From NCBI RefSeq assembly GCF_020564935.1, contig NZ_JAJCXB010000027.1:1-64000 (forward strand): DNA of 64,000 nucleotides, written 5' to 3'. Positions 51,621 through 60,893 of this stretch are shown piece by piece (the stretch's first letter is position 1; the number at the start of each line of letters is the position of its first letter). The position numbers and the translations under genes are program-made. Origin of the DNA: Streptomyces pinistramenti (GTDB lineage Bacteria > Actinomycetota > Actinomycetes > Streptomycetales > Streptomycetaceae). The notes below the pieces were generated by a model that ran no database searches, was not told where the DNA came from, and saw nothing but the letters and a program-made list of their open reading frames with translations.

Positions 51621-51768
51621 GCGCGTGCCGGGCGCGTGCGCCCGGCGCCGCCCCTTCGCGACGAATCGATAACGGCCGCGTCGTGGAGGGTTTTGCGCCA
51701 TGTCTACGCGCGTTAATCTCCCGCTAAGCCGGCGCCACCGAAGGTGCCGGGAGCGAAGGGAAGGCCCC

Positions 51769-52800
51769 GTGCGTCGGGTCACCAGGATTGCCGCCGCGGC
51801 CAGCGCCACCGCTGTCCTCGCGCTCACCGCCACCGCGTGCGGGCAGAGCTTCGCCGAGGCCAACCGCGCCAAGCACGCCGGCGTCGGGCTCGCCTTCGAC
51901 ATCGGAGGCCGGGACGACCATTCGTTCAACGAGGCGGCGGCGCGCGGTACGGAGAACGCCAGGAAGGCGCTCGGTGTCAACGTCAAGATGCTGACGGCCA
52001 AGAACGGCGAGACCGAGGCCGACCGCGAGCAGCGGCTGACGTCCTTCGCCGAAGCGGGCTACAACCCGGTCATCGGCGTCGGCTTCGCCTACAGCCAGTC
52101 CGTGCAGAACGTCGCCAAGGACTTCCCCGCCACCACGTTCGGCGTGGTCGACGCGGTGCCGACGGGCAAGAACGTCGACGCGATGGTCTTCGCCGAGCAC
52201 GAGGGCTCCTATCTGGCCGGCGTCGCCGCGGCCCTGAAGAGCAAGAGCCACGAGGTCGGCTTCATCGGCGGCGTCAACAACGCGCTGATCCAGAAGTTCC
52301 AGGCCGGCTTCGAGCAGGGCGTCCGGGCCACCGACCCGAAGGCCAAGATCACCTCGCAGTACCTCTACCCGAACAACGACAAGGGCTTCAACGACCCGGC
52401 CGCCGCGAAGGCCAAGGCCGCCGGCATGCTCGACAGCGGGATCGACGTGATCTACTCCGCGGCCGGACAGTCGGGCGCCGGAGCCATCGAGGCGATCAGC
52501 AAGCGCAAGGGCGCCTGGGCGATCGGCGTGGACTCCGACCAGTACCGCCAGGCGGGTCTGGCGAAGTACCGGAACTGCATCCTCACGTCCGTGGTCAAGA
52601 ACGTCGACGTCGCGGTCTACGACCTGATCAAGAGCGTCGAGCACGGCAAGCCGCTGACCGGCGTGCACAGCTACGACGTGCGCAGGAACGGCGTCACGCT
52701 CGCCACGTCCGGCGGCTTCATCAAGGACATCCAGCCGCAGATCGACGCGGCCAGGAAGAAGATCGTCGAGGGCAAGGTGAAGGTCAAGGAGACGCCCTAG
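51769..52800 (+). CDS. BMP family nucleoside-binding lipoprotein
   Basis: This 343-residue substrate-binding lipoprotein is of the BmpA/PnrA family. Its signal peptide ends at a weak lipobox TATAC (cysteine near residue 24). The mature protein begins with FDIGGRDDHSFNEAAARG, typical of the family. FGVVDAVPT, FAEHEGSYLAGVAAAL, GFIGGVNNALIQKFQAGFEQG and IYSAAGQSGAGAIEA are the nucleoside-site blocks. It delivers nucleosides to the ABC transporter encoded directly downstream. GTG 51769 follows GGGAAGG. Confidence 0.93.
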   Translation: MRRVTRIAAAASATAVLALTATACGQSFAEANRAKHAGVGLAFDIGGRDDHSFNEAAARGTENARKALGVNVKMLTAKNGETEADREQRLTSFAEAGYNPVIGVGFAYSQSVQNVAKDFPATTFGVVDAVPTGKNVDAMVFAEHEGSYLAGVAAALKSKSHEVGFIGGVNNALIQKFQAGFEQGVRATDPKAKITSQYLYPNNDKGFNDPAAAKAKAAGMLDSGIDVIYSAAGQSGAGAIEAISKRKGAWAIGVDSDQYRQAGLAKYRNCILTSVVKNVDVAVYDLIKSVEHGKPLTGVHSYDVRRNGVTLATSGGFIKDIQPQIDAARKKIVEGKVKVKETP

Positions 52801-52804
52801 ACGA

Positions 52805-54553
52805 GTGAGTCCGGGAACCGGGCGGCACGGCGGCGGCCCCCGAGGCCCGGCCCGCGTCCCCATCCGACCTTCCGCACCACACCCGCCCCTTCCGCTCCTT
52901 CATCCCCGAGGGGAGTGCGCCATCAACGCAGCACCCACGAGCAGCAGTCCGGCGAGCCCGGACGCCCCTGCCGTAGAACTCCGCGGCATCACCAAGCGGT
53001 TCCCCGGCGTCGTCGCCAACCACGACATCCACCTCACCGTGCGCCGCGGGTCCGTCCACGCCCTGTGCGGCGAGAACGGCGCCGGCAAGTCCACCCTGAT
53101 GAAGATCCTCTACGGCATGCAGAAGCCGGACGAGGGCACCATCACGCTGGACGGCCACGAGGTCACCCTGCACACACCGGGCGACGCCATCGCCCGTGGC
53201 ATCGGCATGGTGCACCAGCACTTCATGCTCGCCGACAACCTCACCGTCCTGGAGAACACCGTCCTGGGCGCCGAGAAACTGCACGGCATCTCCGGCGGCG
53301 CCCGCGCGAAAATACGCGAGATCTCGGACGCGTACGGGCTGAACATCCGGCCCGACGTGCTCGTCGAAGACCTCGGCGTCGCCGACCGCCAGCGCGTGGA
53401 GATCCTCAAGGTCCTCTACCGCGGCGCCCGCACCCTCATCCTCGACGAGCCGACCGCGGTCCTCGTCCCGCAGGAGGTCGACGCGCTCTTCGACAACCTG
53501 CGCGAGCTGAAGTCCGAGGGTCTGACCGTCATCTTCATCTCCCACAAGCTCGGCGAGGTGCTGTCGGTCGCCGACGACATCACCGTCATCCGGCGCGGCA
53601 CGACCGTCGCGTCCGTCGAACCGGCCGCCACCACCCCCAAGCAGCTCGCCGAGCTGATGGTCGGCAGCGAACTGCCGTCCCCCGAGACCCGCGATTCGAC
53701 CGTCACCGACCAGCCGATGCTGGAGGTCGACGGCCTCCACCTGACGGCAACCGACTCCGACGGCGTGGTCCGCACGGTCCTGGACGGCGTCGGCCTGACC
53801 ATCCACAAGGGCGAAGTGCTGGGCGTCGCAGGTGTGGAGGGCAACGGCCAGGCCGAACTGGTCGAGGCCATCATGGGCACCAGGGCACCCGACCACGGCA
53901 CCGTCACCCTCGACGGCACCGACATCTCGCGCACCACCACCCGCAGGCGCCGTGAGGGCGGCATCGGCTACATCCCCGAGGACCGGCACCGCCACGGCCT
54001 GCTGCTGGAAGCCCCGCTGTGGGAGAACCGCATCCTCGGGCACGTCACCGAACGCCCCAACAGCAAGGGCAAGCTCCTCGACATCCCCGGCGCCCGCAAG
54101 GACACCGCACGCATCGTCGACGCGTACGACGTGCGCACCCCCGGCATCGAGGTCACCGCGGCCTCGCTCTCCGGCGGCAACCAGCAGAAGCTGATCGTCG
54201 GCCGCGAGATGAGCCACCACCCCAAGCTGCTGATCGCCGCCCACCCCACCCGCGGCGTGGACGTCGGCGCGCAGGCGCAGATCTGGGAACAGATCCGCGA
54301 GGCCCGCCGCGAGGGCCTGGCGGTGCTGCTGATCTCCGCCGACCTGGACGAGCTGATCGGCCTGTCCGACACCCTGCGGGTGATGTACCGCGGCCGGCTG
54401 GTCGCGGACGCCGATCCCGCCGTCATCACCCCGGAGGAGTTGGGCTCCGCCATGACCGGTGCCGCCAGCGGCCACCTCACAGCGGACGGGGACACCGGCA
54501 CCGGCCGCCCCGCGTCCGGCGGCGCGGCCGCGACGGGCGGTGACCAGGAATGA
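52805..54553 (+). CDS. nucleoside ABC transporter ATP-binding protein (two ABC domains)
   Basis: Two ATPase modules of the NupO type. The first has Walker A GENGAGKST (89-97 in this numbering) and Walker B LILDEPTA. The second has a degenerate Walker A (GVEGNGQAELVEA), the signature SGGNQQKL and LLIAAHPTRGVDVGA, as usual for this family. The start is abnormal. Codon 40 (ATC at 52922) sits 6-8 nt after a strong GAGGGGAG, where homologues should begin, but no ATG, GTG or TTG is in frame there. The only standard start is GTG 52805, 4 nt after the BMP stop, giving 582 residues. Confidence 0.9.
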   Translation: MSPGTGRHGGGPRGPARVPIRPSAPHPPLPLLHPRGECAINAAPTSSSPASPDAPAVELRGITKRFPGVVANHDIHLTVRRGSVHALCGENGAGKSTLMKILYGMQKPDEGTITLDGHEVTLHTPGDAIARGIGMVHQHFMLADNLTVLENTVLGAEKLHGISGGARAKIREISDAYGLNIRPDVLVEDLGVADRQRVEILKVLYRGARTLILDEPTAVLVPQEVDALFDNLRELKSEGLTVIFISHKLGEVLSVADDITVIRRGTTVASVEPAATTPKQLAELMVGSELPSPETRDSTVTDQPMLEVDGLHLTATDSDGVVRTVLDGVGLTIHKGEVLGVAGVEGNGQAELVEAIMGTRAPDHGTVTLDGTDISRTTTRRRREGGIGYIPEDRHRHGLLLEAPLWENRILGHVTERPNSKGKLLDIPGARKDTARIVDAYDVRTPGIEVTAASLSGGNQQKLIVGREMSHHPKLLIAAHPTRGVDVGAQAQIWEQIREARREGLAVLLISADLDELIGLSDTLRVMYRGRLVADADPAVITPEELGSAMTGAASGHLTADGDTGTGRPASGGAAATGGDQE

Positions 54554-55707
54554 GCACCGCGACCAAGCTCCCCACCGGGGACGCGGCCAGGAGCGCCACC
54601 CGCGAGAAGGTGATCCTCGCCGTCGCCGCGCCGCTGCTGGCCATCGTCGCCGCGATAGTCATCAGCTCGCTGGTCTTCCTGGCGTCCGGCGAGAACCCGT
54701 TCCGTGCCTACGGGATCATGGCCGATTACGGCCACTACAGCGACAGCCAGGTCTGGATCATCAACAAGGCGGTGCCGTACTACCTTTCGGCACTGGCGGT
54801 CGCCATCGGCTTCCGGATGAACCTCTTCAACATCGGCGTCGACGGCCAGTACCGCCTCGCCGCCTTCGCCGCGGCGGCCGTCGGCGGTGCCGTCGTGCTG
54901 CCGGGCGCGCTCCAGATCATCCTGCTCATCGTCATCGCGATGCTGGTGGGCGCCGTCTGGTCCGGCATCGCGGGGCTGCTCAAGACCACCCGCGGCGTCA
55001 GCGAAGTGATCACCACGATCATGCTGAACTCCATCGCCGCATCGGTCATCGGCTACTTCCTCCAGGACGGCCGCCTCGCCGTCAAGGACGGCAACCTCCT
55101 GCACACCAAGTTCCTCCCGGAAGCCGCCCACTTCTTCTCCTTCCCCACCCACCCCAAGCCCGTCTACGGCTTCGTGGTGATCGCGGTGGTGGCCGGCGCG
55201 CTGTACTGGTTCCTGCTCTCCCGCACCCGCTTCGGCTTCGACCTGCGGGCCGTCGGCGCCTCCGAGCCGGCCGCCGAGGCCAGCGGCGTCAGCGTCAAGC
55301 GGATGGTCGTCATCTCCATGCTGCTGTCCGGCGCAGCGGCCGGCCTGGTCGGGATGCCCACCCTGCTCGGCGAGTCCTTCCAGTACGGCACGGACTTCCC
55401 GGCCGGCATCGGCTTCACCGGCATCGCCATCGCCCTCCTCGGCCGCAACCACCCCCTCGGCATGGCCTTCGGCGCCCTGCTGTGGGCCTTCCTCGACCGC
55501 ACCGGCTCCCGCCTGGAGTTCGAGGGCTACGCCCAGGAAATCGTCGGCGTCATCCAGGGCGTCATCGTGCTGTGCGTGGTCATCGCGTACGAGATCGTGC
55601 GCCGCTACGGACTGCGGCTCCAGCAGCGCAAGGTCGGCGAGGAACTGGCGGCCGCGGCCCGTACCGCGGGTGCCGACAACAACGACAAGCCGGAGGTGTC
55701 GGCGTGA
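54550..55707 (+). CDS. nucleoside ABC transporter permease 1
   Basis: This 385-residue permease of the BPD_transp_2 (LivM/RbsC-like) family has about 8-10 membrane helices, NLFNIGVDGQYRLAAFAAA near 90 and TTRGVSEVITTIMLNSIA near 150. The EAA-like cytoplasmic loop contains RAVGASEPAAEASGVSVKR. ATGA overlap with the ATPase gene. It pairs with the next permease to form the membrane channel for nucleosides. Confidence 0.94.
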   Translation: MSTATKLPTGDAARSATREKVILAVAAPLLAIVAAIVISSLVFLASGENPFRAYGIMADYGHYSDSQVWIINKAVPYYLSALAVAIGFRMNLFNIGVDGQYRLAAFAAAAVGGAVVLPGALQIILLIVIAMLVGAVWSGIAGLLKTTRGVSEVITTIMLNSIAASVIGYFLQDGRLAVKDGNLLHTKFLPEAAHFFSFPTHPKPVYGFVVIAVVAGALYWFLLSRTRFGFDLRAVGASEPAAEASGVSVKRMVVISMLLSGAAAGLVGMPTLLGESFQYGTDFPAGIGFTGIAIALLGRNHPLGMAFGALLWAFLDRTGSRLEFEGYAQEIVGVIQGVIVLCVVIAYEIVRRYGLRLQQRKVGEELAAAARTAGADNNDKPEVSA

Positions 55708-56984
55708 GTGCGGACCTCAAGCCCGCGGCGCAGCCCGCGGCCCCCGCGACGGCCGGCCGGCGCAGGCTGACCTACCCCTGGGTCCTGCTGATCATCGCCG
55801 TCGCCCTGCTCGCGGTCTCCGCGCTGCGGGCGATCACCGGCACGGCGGACCTCACCTCCACCGGCCAGTTCGGCGCCGCGCTCGGCGCCGCCGTGCCGAT
55901 CGGCCTCGCGGGCCTGGGCGGCCTGTGGTCCGAGCGGGCCGGCGTGGTCAACATCGGCCTCGAAGGCATGATGATGCTCGGCTCGTTCGCGGCCGGCTGG
56001 ATCGGCTGGCAGCACGGGCCGTGGGCCGCGGCGCTGGCCGGCATCATCGGCGGCGCGCTCGGTGGCCTGATCCACGCGGTCGCCACCGTCACCTTCGGCG
56101 TCGACCACATCGTCTCCGGCGTCGCCATCAACATCCTCGCCCTCGGCGCCACCCAGTACCTCGCCACCCTGTGGTTCGGCGCGGAAGGCAGCGCCGCGCA
56201 GGCCGCGGGCGGCAACGACAAGCAGTCCCCGCCGATGCCGGACATGCCGACCTTCACCGTCCCCGGCCTCTCCGACTGGCTCAACTCCATCGAGGCGCAC
56301 CACTGGTTCGCCGTCTCCGACCTCGCCGGCATCCTCGGCGCCGCCGTCACCAACGTCTCCTGGCTGACGGTGGCCACCATCGGCCTGTTCGTCGGCAGCT
56401 TCTACCTGCTGTGGCGCTCGCCGTTCGGCCTGCGGCTGCGGTCCTGCGGCGAGGCCCCGCTGTCCGCCGAGACCCTGGGCGTCAACGTCTACCGGTACAA
56501 GTACGCGGCCGTCCTGGTCTCCGGCGCGCTCGCCGGACTCGGCGGCGCCTTCCTCTCCATCGGCGTGCACTTCTACCAGGACGGCCAGACCGGCGGCCGC
56601 GGCTACATCGGCCTGGCCACGATGATCTTCGGCAACTGGCGTCCCGGCGGCGTCGCGATGGGCGCCGGACTCTTCGGCTTCATGGACGCCATGCAGCTGC
56701 GCAGCGGCGGCCCCACCGTGCACGCCCTGCTGCTCGGCCTCGCCGCCCTGCTCGCCGTCCTCGCGCTGCTGCGGCTGCGCGCCGCCAAGCGCGGCCAGGC
56801 AGCGGCGGCCGCCGTCGTCGCCGTCGCGCTGGTCGTCTGGTACTTCCTCGCCGACACCGTGCCGCTCGAACTCGTCGAGGCCAGCCCCTACATCGCCACC
56901 CTGCTCGTGCTCGCCCTCTTCTCCCAGCGGCTGCGGCCGCCGAAGGCCGGCGGCAGACCCTACCGCCGAGGACAAGGCACATGA
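55704..56984 (+). CDS. nucleoside ABC transporter permease 2
   Basis: The 426-residue second permease has LGAAVPIGLAGLGGLWSERAGVVNIGLEGMMMLG near 55-90, the hallmark of this subunit, an EAA-like loop RSCGEAPLSAETLGVNV near 250, and about 10-11 helices including a C-terminal pair. Its GTG overlaps the permease 1 stop (GTGA), and its stop overlaps the cytidine deaminase ATG (ATGA). The whole operon is therefore translationally coupled. Confidence 0.94.
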   Translation: MSADLKPAAQPAAPATAGRRRLTYPWVLLIIAVALLAVSALRAITGTADLTSTGQFGAALGAAVPIGLAGLGGLWSERAGVVNIGLEGMMMLGSFAAGWIGWQHGPWAAALAGIIGGALGGLIHAVATVTFGVDHIVSGVAINILALGATQYLATLWFGAEGSAAQAAGGNDKQSPPMPDMPTFTVPGLSDWLNSIEAHHWFAVSDLAGILGAAVTNVSWLTVATIGLFVGSFYLLWRSPFGLRLRSCGEAPLSAETLGVNVYRYKYAAVLVSGALAGLGGAFLSIGVHFYQDGQTGGRGYIGLATMIFGNWRPGGVAMGAGLFGFMDAMQLRSGGPTVHALLLGLAALLAVLALLRLRAAKRGQAAAAAVVAVALVVWYFLADTVPLELVEASPYIATLLVLALFSQRLRPPKAGGRPYRRGQGT

Positions 56985-57382
56985 ACCCACAGGTGCAGGT
57001 CGACTGGACCGCACTGCGCGCGCAGGCCCGGGACGCCATGTCCCGGGCCTACGCCCCGTATTCCGGCTACCCCGTAGGCGCCGCCGCGCTGGTCGACGAC
57101 GGCCGCACGGTCACCGGCTGCAACGTCGAGAACGCCTCGTACGGCCTCGCGCTGTGCGCCGAATGCGGTCTGATCTCCGCCCTGTTCGCCACCGGCGGCG
57201 GCCGGCTGACGGCCTTCACCTGCGTCGACGGCGCCGGTGAGCCGCTGGTCCCGTGCGGCCGCTGCCGCCAGCTGCTGTACGAACACGGCGGCGGCCCGCT
57301 CCTCGTCGACACGGCGTCCGGCATCCGCACGCTCGCCGAGCTGCTGCCGGACGCCTTCGGCCCCGGACACCTGCGCGGCTGA
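56981..57382 (+). CDS. cdd: cytidine deaminase
   Basis: This 133-residue enzyme deaminates (deoxy)cytidine to (deoxy)uridine. The zinc ligands are in the first cysteine motif ALCAECGLISA, with the catalytic glutamate, and in VPCGRCRQLL. CNVENASYG binds the ribose. The PYSGYPVGAAALV start is typical. Coupled to the transporter, it processes imported nucleosides. Confidence 0.96.
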   Translation: MNPQVQVDWTALRAQARDAMSRAYAPYSGYPVGAAALVDDGRTVTGCNVENASYGLALCAECGLISALFATGGGRLTAFTCVDGAGEPLVPCGRCRQLLYEHGGGPLLVDTASGIRTLAELLPDAFGPGHLRG

Positions 57383-57395
57383 CACCGGCACACGG

Positions 57396-57425
57396 CGGCG
57401 CACCGGGCCGCCGCCCGGTGCGCCG
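57396..57425 (+). terminator. 13-bp hairpin between cdd and deoA
   Basis: The arms 57396-57408 (CGGCGCACCGGGC) and 57413-57425 are perfectly complementary around a CGCC loop, 13 nt after the cdd stop. It could terminate or attenuate the transporter operon before deoA. Confidence 0.7.
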
Positions 57426-57488
57426 TCGCCCTCGCACCCCGGTGTCTATGCGTGTAGAACTTGATCAACCGCCCGAAAGGAAGCCCCC

Positions 57489-58766
57489 ATGGACGTCATC
57501 TCCGTCATCCGCACCAAGCGCGACCGCGGTGAGCTGACCGCCGATCAGATCGACTGGGTGATCGACGCCTACACCCGTGGCGAGGTCGCCCACGAGCAGA
57601 TGTCGTCCCTGGCGATGGCGATCTTCCTCAACGGCATGAACCGCACGGAGATCGCCCGCTGGACCGCCGCGATGATCAACTCCGGTGAGCGGATGGACTT
57701 CTCCTCGCTGCCCCGCCCCACCACCGACAAGCACTCCACGGGCGGCGTCGGCGACAAGATCACCCTCCCGCTCGCCCCCCTCGTCGCCGCCTGCGGCGCC
57801 GCCGTACCCCAGCTCTCCGGCCGCGGCCTCGGCCACACCGGCGGCACCCTCGACAAGCTGGAGTCCATCCCCGGCTGGCGCGCCGGGCTGTCCAACGACG
57901 AGATGCTGGCCGTCCTCCACGACGTCGGCTCCGTCATCTGCGCCGCGGGCGACGGCCTGGCCCCCGCCGACAAGAAGCTCTACGCGCTCCGCGACGTGAC
58001 GGGCACCGTCGAGGCCATCCCGCTCATCGCCTCCTCCATCATGTCCAAGAAGATCGCCGAGGGCACCGGATCGCTCGTCCTCGACGTCAAGGTCGGCTCC
58101 GGCGCCTTCATGAAGCACCTCGACGACGCCCGCGAACTCGCCTCCACCATGGTCGAGTTGGGCGCCGACCACGGCGTGAGCACGGTCGCCCTGCTCACCG
58201 GCATGGCCACCCCGCTCGGCCTCACCGCGGGCAACGCGCTCGAAGTCCGCGAGTCCGTCGAGGTCCTGGCGGGCGGCGGCCCCCAGGACGTCATCGACCT
58301 CACCCTCGCCCTCGCCCGCGAGATGCTCGACGCCGCGGGCCTGACGGACGCCGACCCGGCCAGGGCGCTTGCCGACGGCTCCGCCATGGACCACTGGCGC
58401 CGCATGATCACCGCCCAGGGCGGCGACCCCGACGCCGCACTCCCGGTCGCCCGCGAACAGCACGTCGTCACCGCCTCCGCCACCGGCACCCTCACCACCC
58501 TCGACGCCTACGCCGTCGGCCTCGCCGCCTGGCGCCTGGGCGCAGGACGCGCCCGCAAGGAGGACCCCGTCCAGGCGGGCGCAGGTGTCGAACTCCACGC
58601 CAAGCCGGGCGACCCGGTCACGGCAGGAGCGCCGCTGCTGACCCTGCACACCGACACCCCCGAGAAGTTCCCCTACGCCCTGGAGGCCCTGGAAGGCCAG
58701 GTACTCGTCGGCCCCGCAGACACGGCCTTCGCCACCCCGCCCGTGGTGCTGGAACGTATCGGCTGA
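57489..58766 (+). CDS. deoA: thymidine phosphorylase
   Basis: This 425-residue pyrimidine nucleoside phosphorylase cleaves thymidine or deoxyuridine to base and deoxyribose-1-phosphate. DKHSTGGVGDK near 80-90 is the phosphate and family signature. SGRGLGHTGGTLDKLESIPG, MSKKIAEG and DVKVGSGAFM are all present. AAAGGAAG precedes ATG 57489. It completes the salvage path after cytidine deaminase. Confidence 0.97.
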   Translation: MDVISVIRTKRDRGELTADQIDWVIDAYTRGEVAHEQMSSLAMAIFLNGMNRTEIARWTAAMINSGERMDFSSLPRPTTDKHSTGGVGDKITLPLAPLVAACGAAVPQLSGRGLGHTGGTLDKLESIPGWRAGLSNDEMLAVLHDVGSVICAAGDGLAPADKKLYALRDVTGTVEAIPLIASSIMSKKIAEGTGSLVLDVKVGSGAFMKHLDDARELASTMVELGADHGVSTVALLTGMATPLGLTAGNALEVRESVEVLAGGGPQDVIDLTLALAREMLDAAGLTDADPARALADGSAMDHWRRMITAQGGDPDAALPVAREQHVVTASATGTLTTLDAYAVGLAAWRLGAGRARKEDPVQAGAGVELHAKPGDPVTAGAPLLTLHTDTPEKFPYALEALEGQVLVGPADTAFATPPVVLERIG

Positions 58767-58863
58767 CCTGGGGTTTTCCCGTATGGGCGAAGGGGGGCCG
58801 CGGACGGGGCCGGGGTCTGTTCGGCATGCTGGGATCGGTGTCATCACGAGTAAGGAGACCGCC

Positions 58864-59457
58864 ATGAGTGCACTCCCCGCCGACCCCGCTCCGGGACGGC
58901 ACTGGGATGAGCTGGTCCGCTTCTGGGAGGAGTCGGACTGGCCCGAGGGCAGCAAGGTGGAGATCATTGATGGGATCATCGTTGTGACACCGCCGCTGGC
59001 CGCGCCCCACAACCGTATTGCCGAGAAGATCCATCGCAGGCTGTACACCGTGCTTCCCGAGGACTGGGGGGTCCACCAGACCCTCGGAGTTGCTCACCCC
59101 TCGCGCGGTCGCCTCTACATCCCGGATCTGGTCGTGATCCCGGACCCGGTGGTGGACGCGCTGGAGGGGGGAAACTCCGCGCCGCTCACGGCCGCAGAAC
59201 TGGTCGTCGAGATCACCTCGCTGTCCAACGCGAGCTACGACCGGATCAACAAGGCGGCTGCCTACGCACAGGCGGGGGTGCCGCTGTATCTCCTCGTCGA
59301 CCGCTTCGCCCCGCCAGGACCGACCGTCACGCTCTACGGGGAGCCCCAGGGCGATGTCTACCGGGAACTCCAGAAGGTGAAGTTCGGGGACGAGATCCAT
59401 ATCCCCGAGCCGTTCGATCTCACCATCGACACCAGCGTGTTTCCCTTCGGCGTCTGA
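58864..59457 (+). CDS. Uma2 family (PD-(D/E)XK fold) protein
   Basis: This 197-residue Uma2-family protein is of restriction-endonuclease fold. It has VEIIDGIIVVTPPLAAPHNRI near 32-52 (the conserved glutamate), YIPDLVVIP near 84 (D), LVVEITSLSNA near 110 (E-x-T/S) and AAAYAQAGVPLYLLVD near 128. Uma2 genes are common in multicellular actinobacteria and cyanobacteria; their DNA or RNA targets are unknown. ATG 58864 has AAGGAG. An upstream start at 58783 is less likely. Confidence 0.88.
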   Translation: MSALPADPAPGRHWDELVRFWEESDWPEGSKVEIIDGIIVVTPPLAAPHNRIAEKIHRRLYTVLPEDWGVHQTLGVAHPSRGRLYIPDLVVIPDPVVDALEGGNSAPLTAAELVVEITSLSNASYDRINKAAAYAQAGVPLYLLVDRFAPPGPTVTLYGEPQGDVYRELQKVKFGDEIHIPEPFDLTIDTSVFPFGV

Positions 59458-59463
59458 CGACGA

Positions 59464-59502
59464 AGGGCCCGCCCCACCAGGACAGGTGGTGGGGCGGGCC
59501 CT
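59464..59502. terminator. bidirectional terminator between Uma2 and MFS genes
   Basis: The arms 59464-59479 (AGGGCCCGCCCCACCA) and 59487-59502 are perfectly complementary over 16 bp with a 7-nt loop, between two convergent genes. Confidence 0.8.
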
Positions 59503-59526
59503 CCGCGTTCCGGGGCGCCGGGGCCG

Positions 59527-60831
59527 CTACGCCGCCCGCTCCAGCCGCAGCAGCCGCTGTTCGGCCAGGGCCTTGCGGGTGGCGTACAGCGTGATCGCGG
59601 CGGCGCCGACCATGGCGGCAAGGCCGAGGGCGATGGTGCCCTCCCAGCCGGCCGCGTGGAAGGCGAAGGCGCCGAGCGCGCCTCCGATGCTGCTGCCGAT
59701 GTAGTACGCGCACTGGTACAGCGCCGACGCCTGGGCGCGTGCCGTCTTGGCCGTGCGGCTGACCGCGGCCGACGCGACGGCGTGGCCGGCGAAGAAGCCC
59801 GCGGTGATCAGGATCAGCCCGGCCAGCACGGCGCCGACCGAGTCGGCGAGGGTGAGCAGCAGCCCCGCGGACGTGGTGCCCACCGCCAGGTAGAGGGCGC
59901 CGCGGCGGCCCAGCCGGCCGACGAGCTTGCCTGCCGCGGCCGATGAGACCGTGCCGACGAGGTAGACCAGGAAGATCGAACCGACGATGCCCTGCGGGAG
60001 GTTGAAAGGTTCGGCGACCAGGCGGTAGCCGATGACGGTGTAGACCGCGCCGAACACCGTCATGAACAGCGCGCCGATGCCGTACAGGCGGCGCAGCAGC
60101 GGATCGGCGAGGTGGCCGCCGAGGGTGCGGGCGAGCGCCCGCGGGCCGACCGAACGGGACGCGAAATGCCGGGCCTTGGGGACCAGGAGCTGGAACGCGA
60201 CGGCGCACACCACGGCCATCAGGCCCACCGAGCCGAGGCCCATCCGCCAGCCCCACGCCTGGGCGACCCAGCCGGACACGATCCGTCCGGACATGCCGCC
60301 GATGCTGTTGCCCGCCACGAACAGGCCGATGGCGGCGACCAGCGCCTTGGGGCGCACCTCTTCCGCGAGGAAGGCCATCGCCGACGCCGGGAGACCGGCC
60401 AGTGCCACGCCCTGGACGACGCGCAGCGCGATCAGCCAGCCCAGTGACGGCGCGAACGGCACCGCCATGGCGATCAGCGCGGCGACCGAGAGCGAGGCGG
60501 TCATCATCGTGCGGCGGCCGAAGCGTTCGGAGAGCGCGCTGAGCGGGATCACCGCGAGCGCCAGTCCGAAGGTGGCGCCCGACACCGTCCAGCTCGCCTG
60601 GTCGGCCGGTACGTGCAGGTCGGCCGAGATGGCGGGCAGCAGCGCCTGCGTCGAGTAGAGGAGCGCGAAGGTGGCCAGGCCGGCGGCGAAGAGGGCGAAG
60701 CTCATCCGGCGGTAGCCGGGGCCGCCGGGGTGCAGTTTCGCCGTGTCGGGGTCGGCGGCGGTGTCGGCGAAGGACGGGGAGGAGGCGACCGCGGGAAGGG
60801 TGGCGGACGCCCCGGTATCAGCGGGAGGCAT
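59527..60831 (-). CDS. MFS transporter
   Basis: This 434-residue major facilitator has 12 predicted helices after a Ser/Ala/Pro N-terminus. It contains FALLYSTQALLPAIS in helix 1, the loop 2-3 motif SERFGRRTMM and the helix 4-5 region GLPASAMAFLAEE. It resembles YnfM/AraJ-type drug or sugar exporters. The adjacent divergent LysR regulator likely controls it. Confidence 0.92.
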   Translation of the reverse strand: MPPADTGASATLPAVASSPSFADTAADPDTAKLHPGGPGYRRMSFALFAAGLATFALLYSTQALLPAISADLHVPADQASWTVSGATFGLALAVIPLSALSERFGRRTMMTASLSVAALIAMAVPFAPSLGWLIALRVVQGVALAGLPASAMAFLAEEVRPKALVAAIGLFVAGNSIGGMSGRIVSGWVAQAWGWRMGLGSVGLMAVVCAVAFQLLVPKARHFASRSVGPRALARTLGGHLADPLLRRLYGIGALFMTVFGAVYTVIGYRLVAEPFNLPQGIVGSIFLVYLVGTVSSAAAGKLVGRLGRRGALYLAVGTTSAGLLLTLADSVGAVLAGLILITAGFFAGHAVASAAVSRTAKTARAQASALYQCAYYIGSSIGGALGAFAFHAAGWEGTIALGLAAMVGAAAITLYATRKALAEQRLLRLERAA

Positions 60832-60856
60832 GGTTCGAAGGTAGACACACAGGTTT

Positions 60857-60884
60857 TATGCGTCCAATGCATGGAAACGCCATA
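60857..60884. promoter_or_regulatory. LysR-type dyad between MFS and LysR genes
   Basis: TATGCGT (60857-60863) and ACGCCATA (60877-60884) form an imperfect inverted repeat centred on ATGCAT (60867-60872). It fits the position of a LysR autoregulatory site and argues that translation of the LysR gene starts downstream of it. Confidence 0.5.
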
Positions 60885-60893
60885 ATCGATGCC

